From Haemaphysalis longicornis (lineage: Eukaryota > Arthropoda > Arachnida > Ixodida > Ixodidae): DNA of 64,000 nt. Positions 56,101-61,133 of the stretch are shown here, in pieces; position 1 is the first letter of the stretch, and the number at the start of each line of letters is the position of its first letter. The translations under genes were made by a program, and so were the position numbers. The notes under the pieces were generated by a model that had not been told where the DNA came from, ran no database searches, and saw only the letters and a list, made by a program, of their open reading frames with translations. The DNA lies in assembly GCA_013339765.2 (NCBI GenBank), contig CM023449.1, positions 32,897,622 through 32,961,621 of the forward strand, in the 5' to 3' direction.

Positions 56101-58518
56101 TATATGGCTTATTTGAGCGAAGTGTGCGTTAAAAGTGGTGTTAGTATGATTCTAACGAGGCAATTTTTCGAATGAACCAAACTTGCGTTTTGTCTGCGCG
56201 GCCATTTTAAAGCGCTTCCCGAAGCTGCGCTTGTGTCCGCTACAGCTTGGCTTCGTCAAGCGTTTTGAATACGAAAAAAAGGGAGGGACGAATCAATTCG
56301 CTCAAAACTCTGAGCCCATTCTCCAATAAAAGGCTCCGGAACATTGACGAAGATGTACAAAAGCACTGTGTCGGCAACATTTATTTCAGTTTGTAGCATA
56401 GCATGTCATTGGTGGAGCCATTATAGGCTATGTGCCGAGCACGCAAAGCGTAAGTTTGTTCATTAGTCCCTCAAAATGGTTGCGCCTAATAATGGCGTTG
56501 CCACTGTTTCACTTTGCGGCTGTACTGGGGAAACCATCCGCACAACCATCTGGGAAAATCACCTGGACTCGGGTGTATTCACGAACGAGCGAATAAGCAT
56601 GGCTCCCTTTGTATGTATTTTGGTTAACTTCCAACCCTTCTGGGTCGACTACTGGGTTGACCACCGGGTTATACGGTCGCAGCTAGATACACCAGTAAGA
56701 ATAATTGTGAGGCCAGCATAAAGGACACGTTTGGTTACATGCTTACATGTTGATAGCTAGCCACTGTTGTTTTAAACACGAAAAGAAAAAAAAATCATGT
56801 ATTGGCAAGCAATGAGTTACGACATACACCTTTTTTGTTTGTTTAAGGCTCAATAATTATCAAACCGGTGGTCCCGTGGTCTGTTTCGAAGTTACACCTG
56901 CAGCTGTTTTTCTGATGGCTTTGAAAACAAAACGTGTGCCCCTGCAAACAAGATATAGGATACTCAATCATTGTGTGCCTCCAACACACGCATTGTTTTT
57001 GTAACGGAGGCTTCGCTGCATGAGCACAGTGCCTTTTAGCAGCCTACATGCAGATTCTAAACGTTCTGGGGTTAAAACTTAGGATGAAGCTGTTGAATTA
57101 TACTGTATCTCCAAGACCCCTGTGCAGCAGGGACTGGGAACACCTATCCGTAGTTCATATTCTAATCCAATGTAATGCACTGGACACAACACAACACAAT
57201 CACTTTCCCCAGCTCTACAGCAACACCCATTGTTGCCTTTCGGTGACGACCAGCGTGTGTTTGAGTACTTATAAGAAGTTCAAATTTTAGACCTCATTTC
57301 TTATCATGCATAATCAAAAATTGGTCCTCTACACCAGCCATTACCATTGCCTTTAATTCATTTTACTGTCAGTCTTGCTTACACGTTTTAGTACCCACCC
57401 TTTAATTTTTTTCCCTCAAACCACTTCTGTTTGGCAGTGCTCGCCCCAGTTGGCCTTGCGCCATAAAAATCCAACCATCATCATCATCATCGTCATCATT
57501 TTCAATGAAGTATTAAAAATGCTGCTCCAAAAACTCCGAAACCAGCGTGTCATGTTGTTTTGAATTTGTTTGAACCCTGGTGGTCTACTTTTTCGGGCGA
57601 GAAAGCTAAAAGCTGTACCAAATTTTTACAGATACCAAAATTGAACCGTAGCACTCCTTTTGTGTCGATGTTGCGAAGCATAGCAGAGAATAACTGGAAA
57701 ACAATGCTGAATGAGCTCAGGAGGCCTTACGACCCAGATAAAATGTAAGCGCTAAGACTTTATCTACAAACCTGCTTGATATACAAGCCATAAGCTTGCC
57801 ATGACATATACAATAACATGACATGATATAACATAATATAAGAAATACAATCAGCCATAAAACGTGCTCACCATGAAGGGATAGTGTTTCTGTGGTACAG
57901 TGAAAGCCACAGTGAATTATTGAGTTCAGACAAGATAGCAAAAAAACAGTTCAATCGAATCTATAACCCAATTAAGACACAAAATGCTCAATATGTACAA
58001 AGATATTGTGAAGAAACATTCAGCTATTTGAACTATTTTCTAGCATATCCGGATTCAATTGTATTTGCAAAAGAGTCGACCCGGGCTTCCCCCTTTTGTG
58101 TTTAGCCTGAGCTCATTTCTGAAGCAAAACACAACTAAATTTCGCAATCATTCCCAAAGTTTGGGAAATTCTACAGCATTGCACAATTTCTGGCTTGTCA
58201 TTTCAGTAGGGAACTTTATTACCGAGTTATTTTACTTCCCTGCCACTATATTTTTGCGGCGAAAGATGAGAGCATGCGTACTGTCACAACGGCAAATCTA
58301 CTCTCACTATGTGTGATGGCTCCGGGTTTCTCTTGAAAACAAAAATTACGATCAGAACGTAAGGATTGTACGCAAATTTATTACTCCCCCAAAAAAGGGG
58401 AACTTCAAGCTACATGTTCTTTCGCCGTTAATTTTTATTCCTTGTCTTCCTACATTTAGTTGGGGCATCAGCGCAGCTATTGTGAATGCTGCATACAGTC
58501 GAGACAAAAATGAAATGG
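26055..58518 (+). CDS. Neprilysin-like M13 metallopeptidase gene (partial, 10 exons)
   Basis: Membrane-bound zinc endopeptidases of family M13 cleave small extracellular peptides. Ten exons (26055-26135, 27446-27654, 30947-31141, 31898-31984, 46194-46324, 47502-47728, 50707-50805, 53760-53837, 57632-57744, 58460-58518) all have AG acceptors and GT donors, and every junction keeps phase. The joined product is about 426 residues and follows the NEP ectodomain in order: the Tyr-Lys-Ala-Cys region, the GxxxWPLL strand, the NITLNESEP and ETLQKNTWMD blocks, and the ISAAIVNAAY substrate-binding segment. Sequons such as NWT, NFS, NIT, NET, NTT and NRS suggest a glycosylated ectodomain. No stop codon interrupts the exons except through a one-base insertion in exon 6. 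The signal anchor and the HExxH/ExxxD zinc-site exons are not in the window, so catalytic competence cannot be judged. Tick genomes carry many M13 paralogues, so the specific orthologue cannot be named. Confidence 0.9.
26136..27445. other. NEP intron between exons 1 and 2
   Basis: AT-rich sequence between a GTAAGT donor and a tttcag acceptor. I see no repeat that I can name in it. Confidence 0.6.
27446..27654 (+). CDS. NEP-like exon 2
   Basis: 209 nt, acceptor tttcag and donor GTGAGT. It reads on from exon 1 as AVPEACDQYTVMRKIMKDYG, then LVDWPLLPEG and a sequon in LNWTETLLN, ending ...YLTSNVIM in phase 0. The Gly-x-x-x-Trp-Pro motif is a hallmark of the M13 N-terminal domain. Confidence 0.9.
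28585..28935 (+). pseudogene. I-group LINE 3' fragment
   Basis: 5'-truncated C-terminus reading LTRAEATTFRRLQTNSYPHS, CNFCPTPGTLYRQVWECQQT (CxxC zinc-like) and FEQWMTRLVHPDLGHQQQLV to a stop at 28878. CAATAAATG follows, then a CTCCT-rich tail. This is the usual end of tick I-group ORF2 after RNase H. It lies in the NEP intron between exons 2 and 3. Confidence 0.65.
29461..29955. mobile_element. PIF/Harbinger-like MITE
   Basis: 495 bp with terminal inverted repeats AGCCCGTTCTACATG / ATGTAGAACGGGCT, flanked by a TAA trinucleotide on both sides (29458-29460 and 29956-29958). A 3-bp TAA target duplication and a GGGC/CCCG-containing terminus fit PIF/Harbinger. It has no transposase. The interior is GC-rich, with several CTCGTGCGGC words. 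Confidence 0.7.
30121..30300 (-). mobile_element. LINE 3' end with (TC)n tail
   Basis: On the minus strand a frame ends SSEELLQLLIQEAEEAARGQ then GILADD stop. About 75 bp later come AATAAAGTT and a (TC)10 tail (GA repeat on the plus strand at 30121-30140). It is 5'-truncated, and the C-terminal composition matches the I-group fragments. Confidence 0.5.
30301..30946. other. NEP intron 2 remainder
   Basis: Holds an inverted pair of AGAGTGCCGTCCGACG-type words (30387 and 30727) that may mark a small DNA element of about 360 bp. A GATGATGATGATG run is at 30797. No coding sequence is supported before the acceptor at 30946. Confidence 0.35.
30947..31141 (+). CDS. NEP-like exon 3
   Basis: 195 nt (65 codons, phase 0 at both ends), acceptor gctgtag and donor GTAAGA. 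The product begins LSEIKFYYAGRNQLLHPEEK and ends VGFEGKLAN. It corresponds to the helical stretch of the M13 N-domain leading to the 'E-x-x-L-A' helix. It is fully open, and the flanking AT-rich intron has no coding signal. Confidence 0.85.
31898..31984 (+). CDS. NEP-like exon 4
   Basis: 87 nt (29 codons, phase 0) between an acttgcag acceptor and a GTAAGT donor. It reads LTAPPEQKRDAFAVHHRTSI then GALQRNFSG. This matches the M13 region 'A-x-R-x-x-E-x-R ... (M/I)-x-L-x-L-x-x-x-F'. The next coding exon is 14.2 kb away, and that intron is filled with repeats. Confidence 0.85.
31985..33069. other. NEP intron 4, proximal part
   Basis: AT-rich, with no named repeat. Words such as TTTAGGCGC recur around 32565-32590. 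Nothing coding is supported. Confidence 0.45.
34390..35500 (-). pseudogene. I-group LINE copy 2, RNase H and C-terminal zinc motif
   Basis: RNase H core: IFSAEAYGILLIVRHILETQ (catalytic Glu), IIYTDSLSVVHALSSH (Asp) and LVLCWVPGHAGIAGNELADE (His/Asp). A stop after TGSPRPQ (34671) precedes RCGEALSVVHILITCKALHT, the C-terminal cysteine motif, which runs on to about 34450. Possession of RNase H places the element in the I group rather than Jockey or CR1. Confidence 0.85.
35584..37186 (-). pseudogene. I-group LINE copy 2, reverse transcriptase
   Basis: Three frame pieces. 36872-37186 is the pre-RT helical region. 36215-36610 holds CQAGFRVGRSTNDQLSALDS, VFFDLEKAYDTAWRYGILRD (motif A) and VPQGGVLSCTLF (motif B). 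35584-36186 starts MYVDDVQISYKS (motif C, YVDD) and continues with LNPVKSSCVVFSRKRG and HKFLGVVFDHKLTF (motifs D and E). The gaps between pieces contain frameshifts. Confidence 0.85.
37190..38165 (-). pseudogene. I-group LINE copy 2, ORF2 endonuclease
   Basis: The 5' part is heavily decayed (MELQRPF and LAVLNTVLEAVAVRTIIF-like readings in different frames). The 3' part (37193-37627) retains YGSDHFPTSL, the SDH catalytic signature. A linker with FNEARATWNTFTEDIPTTPP and WWNEDCRRAREAQDKAW follows; the WWN-x-C-x-x-A-x-x-x-K motif is typical of the pre-RT linker. Confidence 0.78.
38165..39585 (-). pseudogene. I-group LINE copy 2, ORF1 (frameshifted)
   Basis: Starts MAFSNPPSKRDRSLKR at 39585. The best piece (38594-39301) carries three zinc knuckles: CFKCQRFGHGTTSC, CAKCAAHDHLTENC and CANCQGPHAAYSRSC. 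Frame changes coincide with G-homopolymers at about 39562-39570 and 38641-38655. The Pro/Ala-rich C-terminus is read from another frame and ends MDVVPFLPATQRKERPSTSR... near 38170. Confidence 0.82.
40116..40592. other. NEP intron 4, unassigned stretch
   Basis: No gene or repeat supported. The ATATATAC-rich end (about 40575-40594) abuts the TA target site of the next element. Confidence 0.4.
40595..42315. mobile_element. pogo/Tigger-like (Tc1-mariner) DNA element, decayed
   Basis: 1.72 kb between inverted ends CAGTGGAACCCCGATAATAC and its counterpart (GTATAAGCGGAGTTCCACTG on the plus strand), flanked by TA at 40593-40594 and 42316-42317. TA duplication and CAGTGGAACC... termini fit Tc1-mariner elements of the pogo/Tigger type. 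The interior is GC-rich with broken frames (for example MPAKGKRTSTRRGRKLHS near 40990) and no intact transposase or DDE motif that I can assign. Confidence 0.7.
42700..42940 (+). mobile_element. Retroelement 3' end with AATAAA and (TC)n tail
   Basis: A pyrimidine-rich stretch (CACTACTACTACTCTCC) followed by GCATGCCGGCGAACTGATGT, TTTAATAAAGAG at 42908 and a (TC)9 tail. The tail resembles the LINE tail at 30121. There is no coding part, and the 5' boundary is approximate. Confidence 0.4.
42940..43464. other. Unassigned GC-rich to mixed stretch
   Basis: No supported gene. Frames such as the one from 42986 have no family motif. It precedes a U1-like sequence, and no clear snRNA proximal promoter element is identified. 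Confidence 0.35.
43465..43555 (+). ncRNA. U1 snRNA pseudogene (3'-truncated)
   Basis: Begins ATACTTACCTGG, the invariant U1 5' end that pairs with 5' splice sites. It continues with the stem-loop I loop GATCAC (U1-70K site), GGGCGAAGCGC and the stem-loop II loop CATTGCACTGCG (U1A site), and ends GCTGACCCCTG. Full-length U1 is about 164 nt; this copy stops near nt 91 and runs into TCACTACCCTAAACTG repeats. Stem-loop III, the Sm site and stem-loop IV are missing, so it cannot form a functional snRNP. Confidence 0.85.
43556..44049. other. Unassigned stretch after the U1 pseudogene
   Basis: Opens with three tandem ACTACCCTAAACTG words (43557-43603). No gene or classified repeat is supported in the rest. 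Confidence 0.4.
44050..45790 (-). pseudogene. I-group LINE 3' fragment, interrupted by a TTAA element
   Basis: On the minus strand, 45790-45400 reads RNase H-end GNGAAYDAAREAVHRASAPD, then FNPKKGTLCHILWECFHTPD and SISQWAAQLSRPEP. It is cut at 45381 by a TTAA element. It resumes at 44124 with the LINE tail GGCTTCAATAAAACCTTATT (poly(A) signal included). Removing the insert rejoins one LINE end. Confidence 0.65.
44129..45381. mobile_element. TTAA-type DNA element (piggyBac-like MITE), 1.25 kb
   Basis: Termini AGGGGTCATGCAGACAAAAT and the inverted ATTTTGTCTGCATGACCCCT. The left flank is TTAA (44125-44128) and the right flank is TGGG, a decayed target site. The interior carries a direct repeat GGCGTCATTTCCGTGAC (44402, 44600) with matching GTGAAATCTT and GTGTATCCCGG downstream. 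No transposase. It is nested in the LINE fragment 44050-45790. Confidence 0.7.
45791..46193. other. NEP intron 4, distal end
   Basis: Contains three CCAAGATATTT words in 45890-45940, a local repeat. It ends in the T-rich acceptor of exon 5. No gene is supported. Confidence 0.45.
46194..46324 (+). CDS. NEP-like exon 5
   Basis: 131 nt, acceptor ttttccag and donor GTAAGA. It reads LPLLALLNKEFKKVNITLNE then SEPINTESLDYYKGLTAFLPKTE plus two bases. The 'N-I-T-L-N-E-S-E-P' block and the following Tyr are typical of arthropod M13 proteins. The two leftover bases (CC) are completed by C at the start of exon 6. Confidence 0.88.
46807..47434. mobile_element. TTAA-flanked MITE, 628 bp (piggyBac-like)
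   Basis: Perfect TTAA on both sides (46803-46806, 47435-47438). Inverted ends are AGGAGTAGTGACACAAAATT and AATTTTGTGTCAGTACTCCT. No coding content. It lies in the intron between exons 5 and 6, 63 bp before the exon 6 acceptor. Confidence 0.85.
47502..47728 (+). CDS. NEP-like exon 6, with a one-base frameshift
   Basis: 227 nt, acceptor gtttttcag and donor GTAAGG. Its first base completes Pro, then ATVFNYFGMK is read in frame. From the AAA run at 47530-47532 the homologous reading continues in the +1 frame as LVLSWAAHASQGVRDASLEL, then ETPRWESCLSLLNNAMQEVTGHLYV. With one A fewer the exon would be 226 nt and fit both neighbours exactly. The 'RW..C......ALQ..TG.LYV' pattern is conserved in M13. 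The cause is either a homopolymer assembly error or a genuine loss-of-function allele; clean flanking exons make an error plausible. Confidence 0.88.
47990..48120. repeat. Near-perfect palindrome (foldback), 63-65 bp arms
   Basis: The arm GTTGACAGCGCATAAACACG... runs to GGACAAGCGCTGA, then its reverse complement TCAGCGCTTGTCC... follows with no spacer and two mismatches across 55 bp. Outer CATAAAG ends extend the pairing. It lies in the NEP intron between exons 6 and 7. Confidence 0.95.
49803..50243 (-). mobile_element. tRNA-derived SINE (outer, full length) with TSD
   Basis: The minus-strand head reads GCCGCGGTGGCTCAGTGGCT (A box) and GGGTTCGATTCCCGGC (B box). The body contains GAAAAGCAAGAACGCCCGTG and GCGCACGTTAAAGATCCCCA, and the end contains GTTAAACCCTACAATCAATC. 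The exact 13-bp duplication ACGTGTCAAAGCT flanks it at 49790-49802 and 50244-50256. It is interrupted by another SINE at 49897-50086. Without that insert it is about 236 bp. The family resembles the tick SINE Ruka (from memory). Confidence 0.9.
49897..50086 (+). mobile_element. tRNA-derived SINE (inner, 5'-truncated) with TSD
   Basis: Starts at the B box (TGGTCGCGGGTTCGATTCCC) and runs to CACAATCAATCA. It is flanked by the exact 15-bp duplication ATTACCTGGGGATCT (49882-49896 and 50087-50101), which is sequence of the outer SINE. It therefore inserted after the outer one. Confidence 0.9.
50707..50805 (+). CDS. NEP-like exon 7
   Basis: 99 nt (33 codons, phase 0), acceptor tttttcag and donor GTTAAG. 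It reads VEEIVRAVKNAFNETLQKNT then WMDNPTRAEAILK. This is one of the best conserved M13 blocks (N-x-x-F-x-x-x-L-x-x-x-x-W-M-D-x-x-T-R-x-x-A-x-x-K). It contains an NET sequon. Confidence 0.92.
50806..51281. other. NEP intron 7, proximal part
   Basis: AT-rich, with no supported repeat or gene. Confidence 0.5.
51282..52529. mobile_element. Possible mariner-type element (weak TIRs)
   Basis: The left end CAGTAGACTTTTGATAAGCG and the inverse of the right end, CAGTAATCTTGATAAACGGA, match over most positions. A TA follows the right end, but the left neighbour is AG rather than TA. Similar GTTCCGTTTA words sit near both ends. The interior (51550-52250) is GC-rich, with no transposase recognised. Confidence 0.4.
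52710..53039. repeat. Large foldback element, about 150-bp arms
   Basis: Left arm from TCTTGGGGAACAGCGCGAAC through AATAGGACAAGCGCCGACTT, CCCACGCCACGTGCTCACAC and a loop of about 30 bp (around 52870-52890). The right arm repeats the same in inverse, ending GCGCTGCTCCCCAAGA. By eye the arms differ at about 10 sites. It shares the GGACAAGCGC core with the palindrome at 47990. Confidence 0.93.
53040..53759. other. NEP intron 7, distal part
   Basis: No gene or repeat recognised. Ends with the tctttag acceptor of exon 8. Confidence 0.45.
53760..53837 (+). CDS. NEP-like exon 8
   Basis: 78 nt (26 codons, phase 0), acceptor ttctttag and donor GTGAGT. It reads LQKMRSTIAYPEWLLNTTSI then NEFYKY. This matches the M13 'K-x-x-x-I-x-Y-P-x-(Y/W)' block following exon 7. 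Confidence 0.88.
54030..55110 (+). pseudogene. I-group-type LINE, RNase H and C-terminal fragment
   Basis: First frame (54027-54500): FVDAGAQDGVLTTAIVCPSH and MLAELTAIRDGLQALLPHFL, corresponding to the RNase H core with its catalytic Asp and Glu. A second frame (54531-55079) carries AHWEEVLLRRLRVGVALSPA and TNHLLWTCPSLSAARSRHLR, the C-terminal cysteine region, ending GANLYL stop. A frameshift lies near 54490. A poly(A)-like run (AATTAAAAAAAAATTT) follows. 5'-truncated. Confidence 0.65.
55185..55394. repeat. Foldback element, about 88-bp arms
   Basis: Left arm TCTAATTAGTGTCGCATGAT ... GGCCAAACCGCTTCCGCTCA; the right arm is its inverse, ending CATGCGACACTAATTAGA. The loop is about 35 bp around 55290. 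A few mismatches and one-base gaps are present. Flanks CAATTG and CCATTG may be a diverged target duplication. Confidence 0.92.
56211..57090. other. NEP intron 8, unassigned
   Basis: No gene or known repeat supported. The short frame at 56476-56721 has no recognisable motif. Confidence 0.4.
57095..57500 (+). mobile_element. I-group LINE 3' fragment, same family as copy 2
   Basis: Reads CSRDWEHLSVVHILIQCNAL, parallel to RCGEALSVVHILITCKALHT of the LINE at 34288. It then shares the 3' UTR words CAGTTGGCCTTGCGCCATAA and AATCCAACC and the (ATC)n tail (57475-57500). 5'-truncated. Confidence 0.8.
57632..57744 (+). CDS. NEP-like exon 9
   Basis: 113 nt, acceptor tttttacag and donor GTAAGC. It reads IPKLNRSTPFVSMLRSIAEN then NWKTMLNELRRPYDPDK and leaves AT. 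This corresponds to the 'F-x-x-N-x-L-x-x-x-x-x-x-x-x-x-x-L-R-x-P-V-D' block. The leftover AT joins T of exon 10 to make Ile. Confidence 0.88.
57745..58459. other. NEP intron 9
   Basis: AT-rich, no repeats recognised. Bounded by the GTAAGC donor of exon 9 and the acatttag acceptor of exon 10. Confidence 0.55.
58460..58518 (+). CDS. NEP-like exon 10 (substrate-binding Asn-Ala motif)
   Basis: 59 nt, acceptor acatttag and donor GTGAGA. Joined to exon 9 it reads IWGISAAIVNAAYSRDKNEM and leaves G. In M13 enzymes the 'V-N-A-(F/Y)-Y' strand contributes the Asn and Ala that hydrogen-bond the substrate backbone. Here Asn-Ala is kept but the following aromatic residue is Ala. The HExxH exon should be next, but none is visible to the end of the window; a CR1 LINE occupies that intron. 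Confidence 0.87.
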
Positions 58519-58575
58519 GTGAGAAACTGCATCCTTTTTGTTTCGCAACACTGAAGAGATTAGTCTAGGAACTTG

Positions 58576-58817
58576 ATTGATCGATTGATTGATTGTGGAG
58601 TTTGACGCGCCAACGCAACGCAGGTGACGAGGTGACGAGTGGAGGGCTCCGGATTAATTTTGGCCACCTGAGGATCTTTAACCTGCACCAAATCCTTGAT
58701 AACAGGGGCGTTTTCGCTTTTTGCCTCAATCAAAAAAAGCGGCTTCCGCTGCCGGGATTCGAACCCACGTTCTTGGGCTCAGCAGCACAACGGTACCCAC
58801 TAAGCCACCGCGCCGAG
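58576..58817 (-). mobile_element. tRNA-derived SINE, full length, with TSD
   Basis: The head is at the right end (CGGCGCGGTGGCTTAGTGGG on the minus strand) with B box GGGTTCGAATCCCGGC. The tail is a (GATT)-type run on the plus strand. Flanked by TTAGTCTAGGAACTTG (58560-58575) and TTAGTCTACGAACTTG (58818-58833), one mismatch in 16. It sits 57 bp downstream of the exon 10 donor. Confidence 0.9.
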
Positions 58818-59288
58818 TTAGTCTACGAACTTGTAGATTTGCATGGCGACAAATTTTGAACAAGCCATGGGTACAAATATCAATCAATCAATCAATCTGT
58901 TTATTTGGCATCTACACACTTACAGATGCCGGGAGCACGGACAAAAAGCCAATAAAGTGGCTTGACGGGGTCCGTGCCCCTTAATGTACAGGTCAAGTAA
59001 AAGTGCACATTCAAATTGTAGCACAAGCTGCGCATGCATAAAATTCGCGTTTATACAATAAAATCAGCTAGCAACAACACCGCAGCACCACCGCATTTAG
59101 CGGCATAAAACGCAAACACAAATACACCCGCCCAAGATTACGCTAATACTGACAACCTGCAGGGTAGAAAAACAAAATGATAAGACATGACACCTAAGGA
59201 ATCGAAAAATACTGACATCACGTAGTTCGAAATACAGAAAAATACAGACAAATATGTAGGAAGACCGAAAGGGAACAAAAATTACAAA

Positions 59289-61133
59289 TCACAGGTTATA
59301 TTCCGAGTTTAGCAACGTAGGCAAAGTATAACACAGCAGCTGTTTGCCATAATTTGTTCTCGGGATGGGAACAAGCCATGGTTCTGCATGACGTGTATTA
59401 TGGCTGTGACTGCGGGGTGTTAAGTTTGCAATATGTAAAAAAGAAGAACTGCATCTTTTTCTTTCTTTGTGATACCGTTTAGTTAGTGTTTCATTATATA
59501 AATGCGTAACGGGACTGATATTCATAGTTTCAAAGAGTGGTCCTGTGTGCGCATCATACGTCGAGTTCGCTACTGCTCGCACAGCTTTCTTCTGTATTAA
59601 ATGGAGTTTGCTAATGTTGGCATTTGTTGTGTTGCCCCACACAAGTAAGCAGTAATTGAGGTGGGAGAAAAAAAGAGAGTTGTAAATCAAAAGCTTGATT
59701 TTTTGGGGTAAGAAAAAACGCAACTTGGTAAGAATCCCAGCAGAACGCGAAAGTTTACCTACTACATTTTCAACGTGTTTGTTCCAGGTCATGGTCTCTT
59801 CAAAGTAAACACCGAGACTTTTAAAGTGGGACACAGTACTCACAGCAGATGCTCCGATGTGCAGGCAACCATCAATATAGGCTTGCGAATTTTTTGGCCT
59901 AAATAGCACGGCTTTAGTTTTTGTGGTGTTAATTTGTAACGCATTGATTGTGCTCCAGGCGTTTAGCGTTGCCAGCACATCGTTGGAATCACGCAACAAT
60001 CGTGTAGGTTCCTTTGCCGTAAAGAATAATGTAGTGTCATCCGCGTAAATAACGAATTTTGCAGAGGTGGAAATATTCACAATGTCATTTATGTAGAGTA
60101 TGAACAGTAATGGCCCAAGGATGCTTCCTTGGGGTACTCCTGAATTTAGAGGTTTACTAGCAGATATTTTATTATCAATAACAACAATCTGGCTCCGAAA
60201 CTGCAGATAGCTTCGTAGCAGATCTAAGAATACACCCCTGAAACCATAATATTCAAGTTTTGTGAGCAGAGTTACATGGTTAATCCGGTCGAAAGCTTTT
60301 GAGAAGTCTACAAACACCGCTAGCGTTAGCAGCTTATTTTCAAACGACGTTAAAATTAACTCTTTTTGTGCCAGTAGCGCTGATTCCGTCGAAGACCCTT
60401 TCTTAAAACCAAATTGGGAATCGGTAATTATACTATGTTTTTCGCAGAATGTGGTCATTCTTCCTGTGATTATTTTTTCAAGGCCTTTAGAAAACACGGG
60501 TAGGACGGATATGGGCCTGTAATTAGATAACTCGTTTTTATCGCCGCCTTTAAATATCACGCTAACTTTAGCCATTTTCATACGGTCTGGAAAAACGCCG
60601 TTTGAAAGAGCAAGATTGTACACATGTGCAAGGGCAGGGCTGATTATGTCAAGCGTGTACTTCACGGGTCGTATTTGCATGTCATCGTAATCACATGACC
60701 TGCTATTGCGTAACGTACAAAAAACGGAACAGATTTCAGCGCTACTTGTAGGTGTTAAGAATGCACTTTTGCAATTTCTAGCTGCCATATATTCGACGAT
60801 ATGAGGGTTATGAGTACTGTTTACAATGTTGACAAAGTAATTATTAAACTCATCCGCTAGCTGCGTTCCACAGGTTGGTTTACCATTTAGCATTAGTTCT
60901 GTGCTTCGCGTGAATTCTTTTTCCCTGCCAAGTAGGGAGTTTAGTTTTTGCCATAAAACATCCGTTCGTTTCATTGCCTCCTCGTTAAAGATGTTGAAAA
61001 GGTAGTTTCGTTTAGCCTGTCTAAGACAGTTTGTGACCTTATTTCGAAAAGCCTTAAATGCCACAAGATCAGCGGGGTTCCTAGTTTTTAGGAAACGCCT
61101 ATAAAGAGAATCTTTCTCTCTTATAAGCTGCAA
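59289..61133 (-). CDS. CR1-like LINE ORF2, reverse transcriptase part
   Basis: 614 residues, open throughout. Motifs: VSVIFKGGDKNELSNYRPIS (fingers), LAVFVDFSKAFDRINHVTLL (motif A with catalytic Asp), SGVPQGSILGPLLFILYIND (B), FVIYADDTTLFF (C), INTTKTKAVLFRPKN (D) and HFKSLGVYFEETMTW (E). It lacks a separate start; translation needs the upstream EN frame, from which it is separated by a one-base shift. Confidence 0.88.
   Translation of the reverse strand: MQLIREKDSLYRRFLKTRNPADLVAFKAFRNKVTNCLRQAKRNYLFNIFNEEAMKRTDVLWQKLNSLLGREKEFTRSTELMLNGKPTCGTQLADEFNNYFVNIVNSTHNPHIVEYMAARNCKSAFLTPTSSAEICSVFCTLRNSRSCDYDDMQIRPVKYTLDIISPALAHVYNLALSNGVFPDRMKMAKVSVIFKGGDKNELSNYRPISVLPVFSKGLEKIITGRMTTFCEKHSIITDSQFGFKKGSSTESALLAQKELILTSFENKLLTLAVFVDFSKAFDRINHVTLLTKLEYYGFRGVFLDLLRSYLQFRSQIVVIDNKISASKPLNSGVPQGSILGPLLFILYINDIVNISTSAKFVIYADDTTLFFTAKEPTRLLRDSNDVLATLNAWSTINALQINTTKTKAVLFRPKNSQAYIDGCLHIGASAVSTVSHFKSLGVYFEETMTWNKHVENVVGKLSRSAGILTKLRFFLPQKIKLLIYNSLFFSHLNYCLLVWGNTTNANISKLHLIQKKAVRAVANSTYDAHTGPLFETMNISPVTHLYNETLTKRYHKERKRCSSSFLHIANLTPRSHSHNTRHAEPWLVPIPRTNYGKQLLCYTLPTLLNSEYNL

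Larger units (their letters stand above)
53980..56206. mobile_element. TTAA-flanked DNA element, 2.2 kb, carrying nested inserts
   Basis: TTAA at 53976-53979 and 56207-56210. Ends are AGGGGCCATGCAGACAAAAT and (inverted) AATGGCCGCGCAGACAAAAC, related to the element at 44129. Inside are a LINE fragment (54030-55110) and a foldback (55185-55394), so the original element was shorter. No transposase recognised. Confidence 0.6.
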
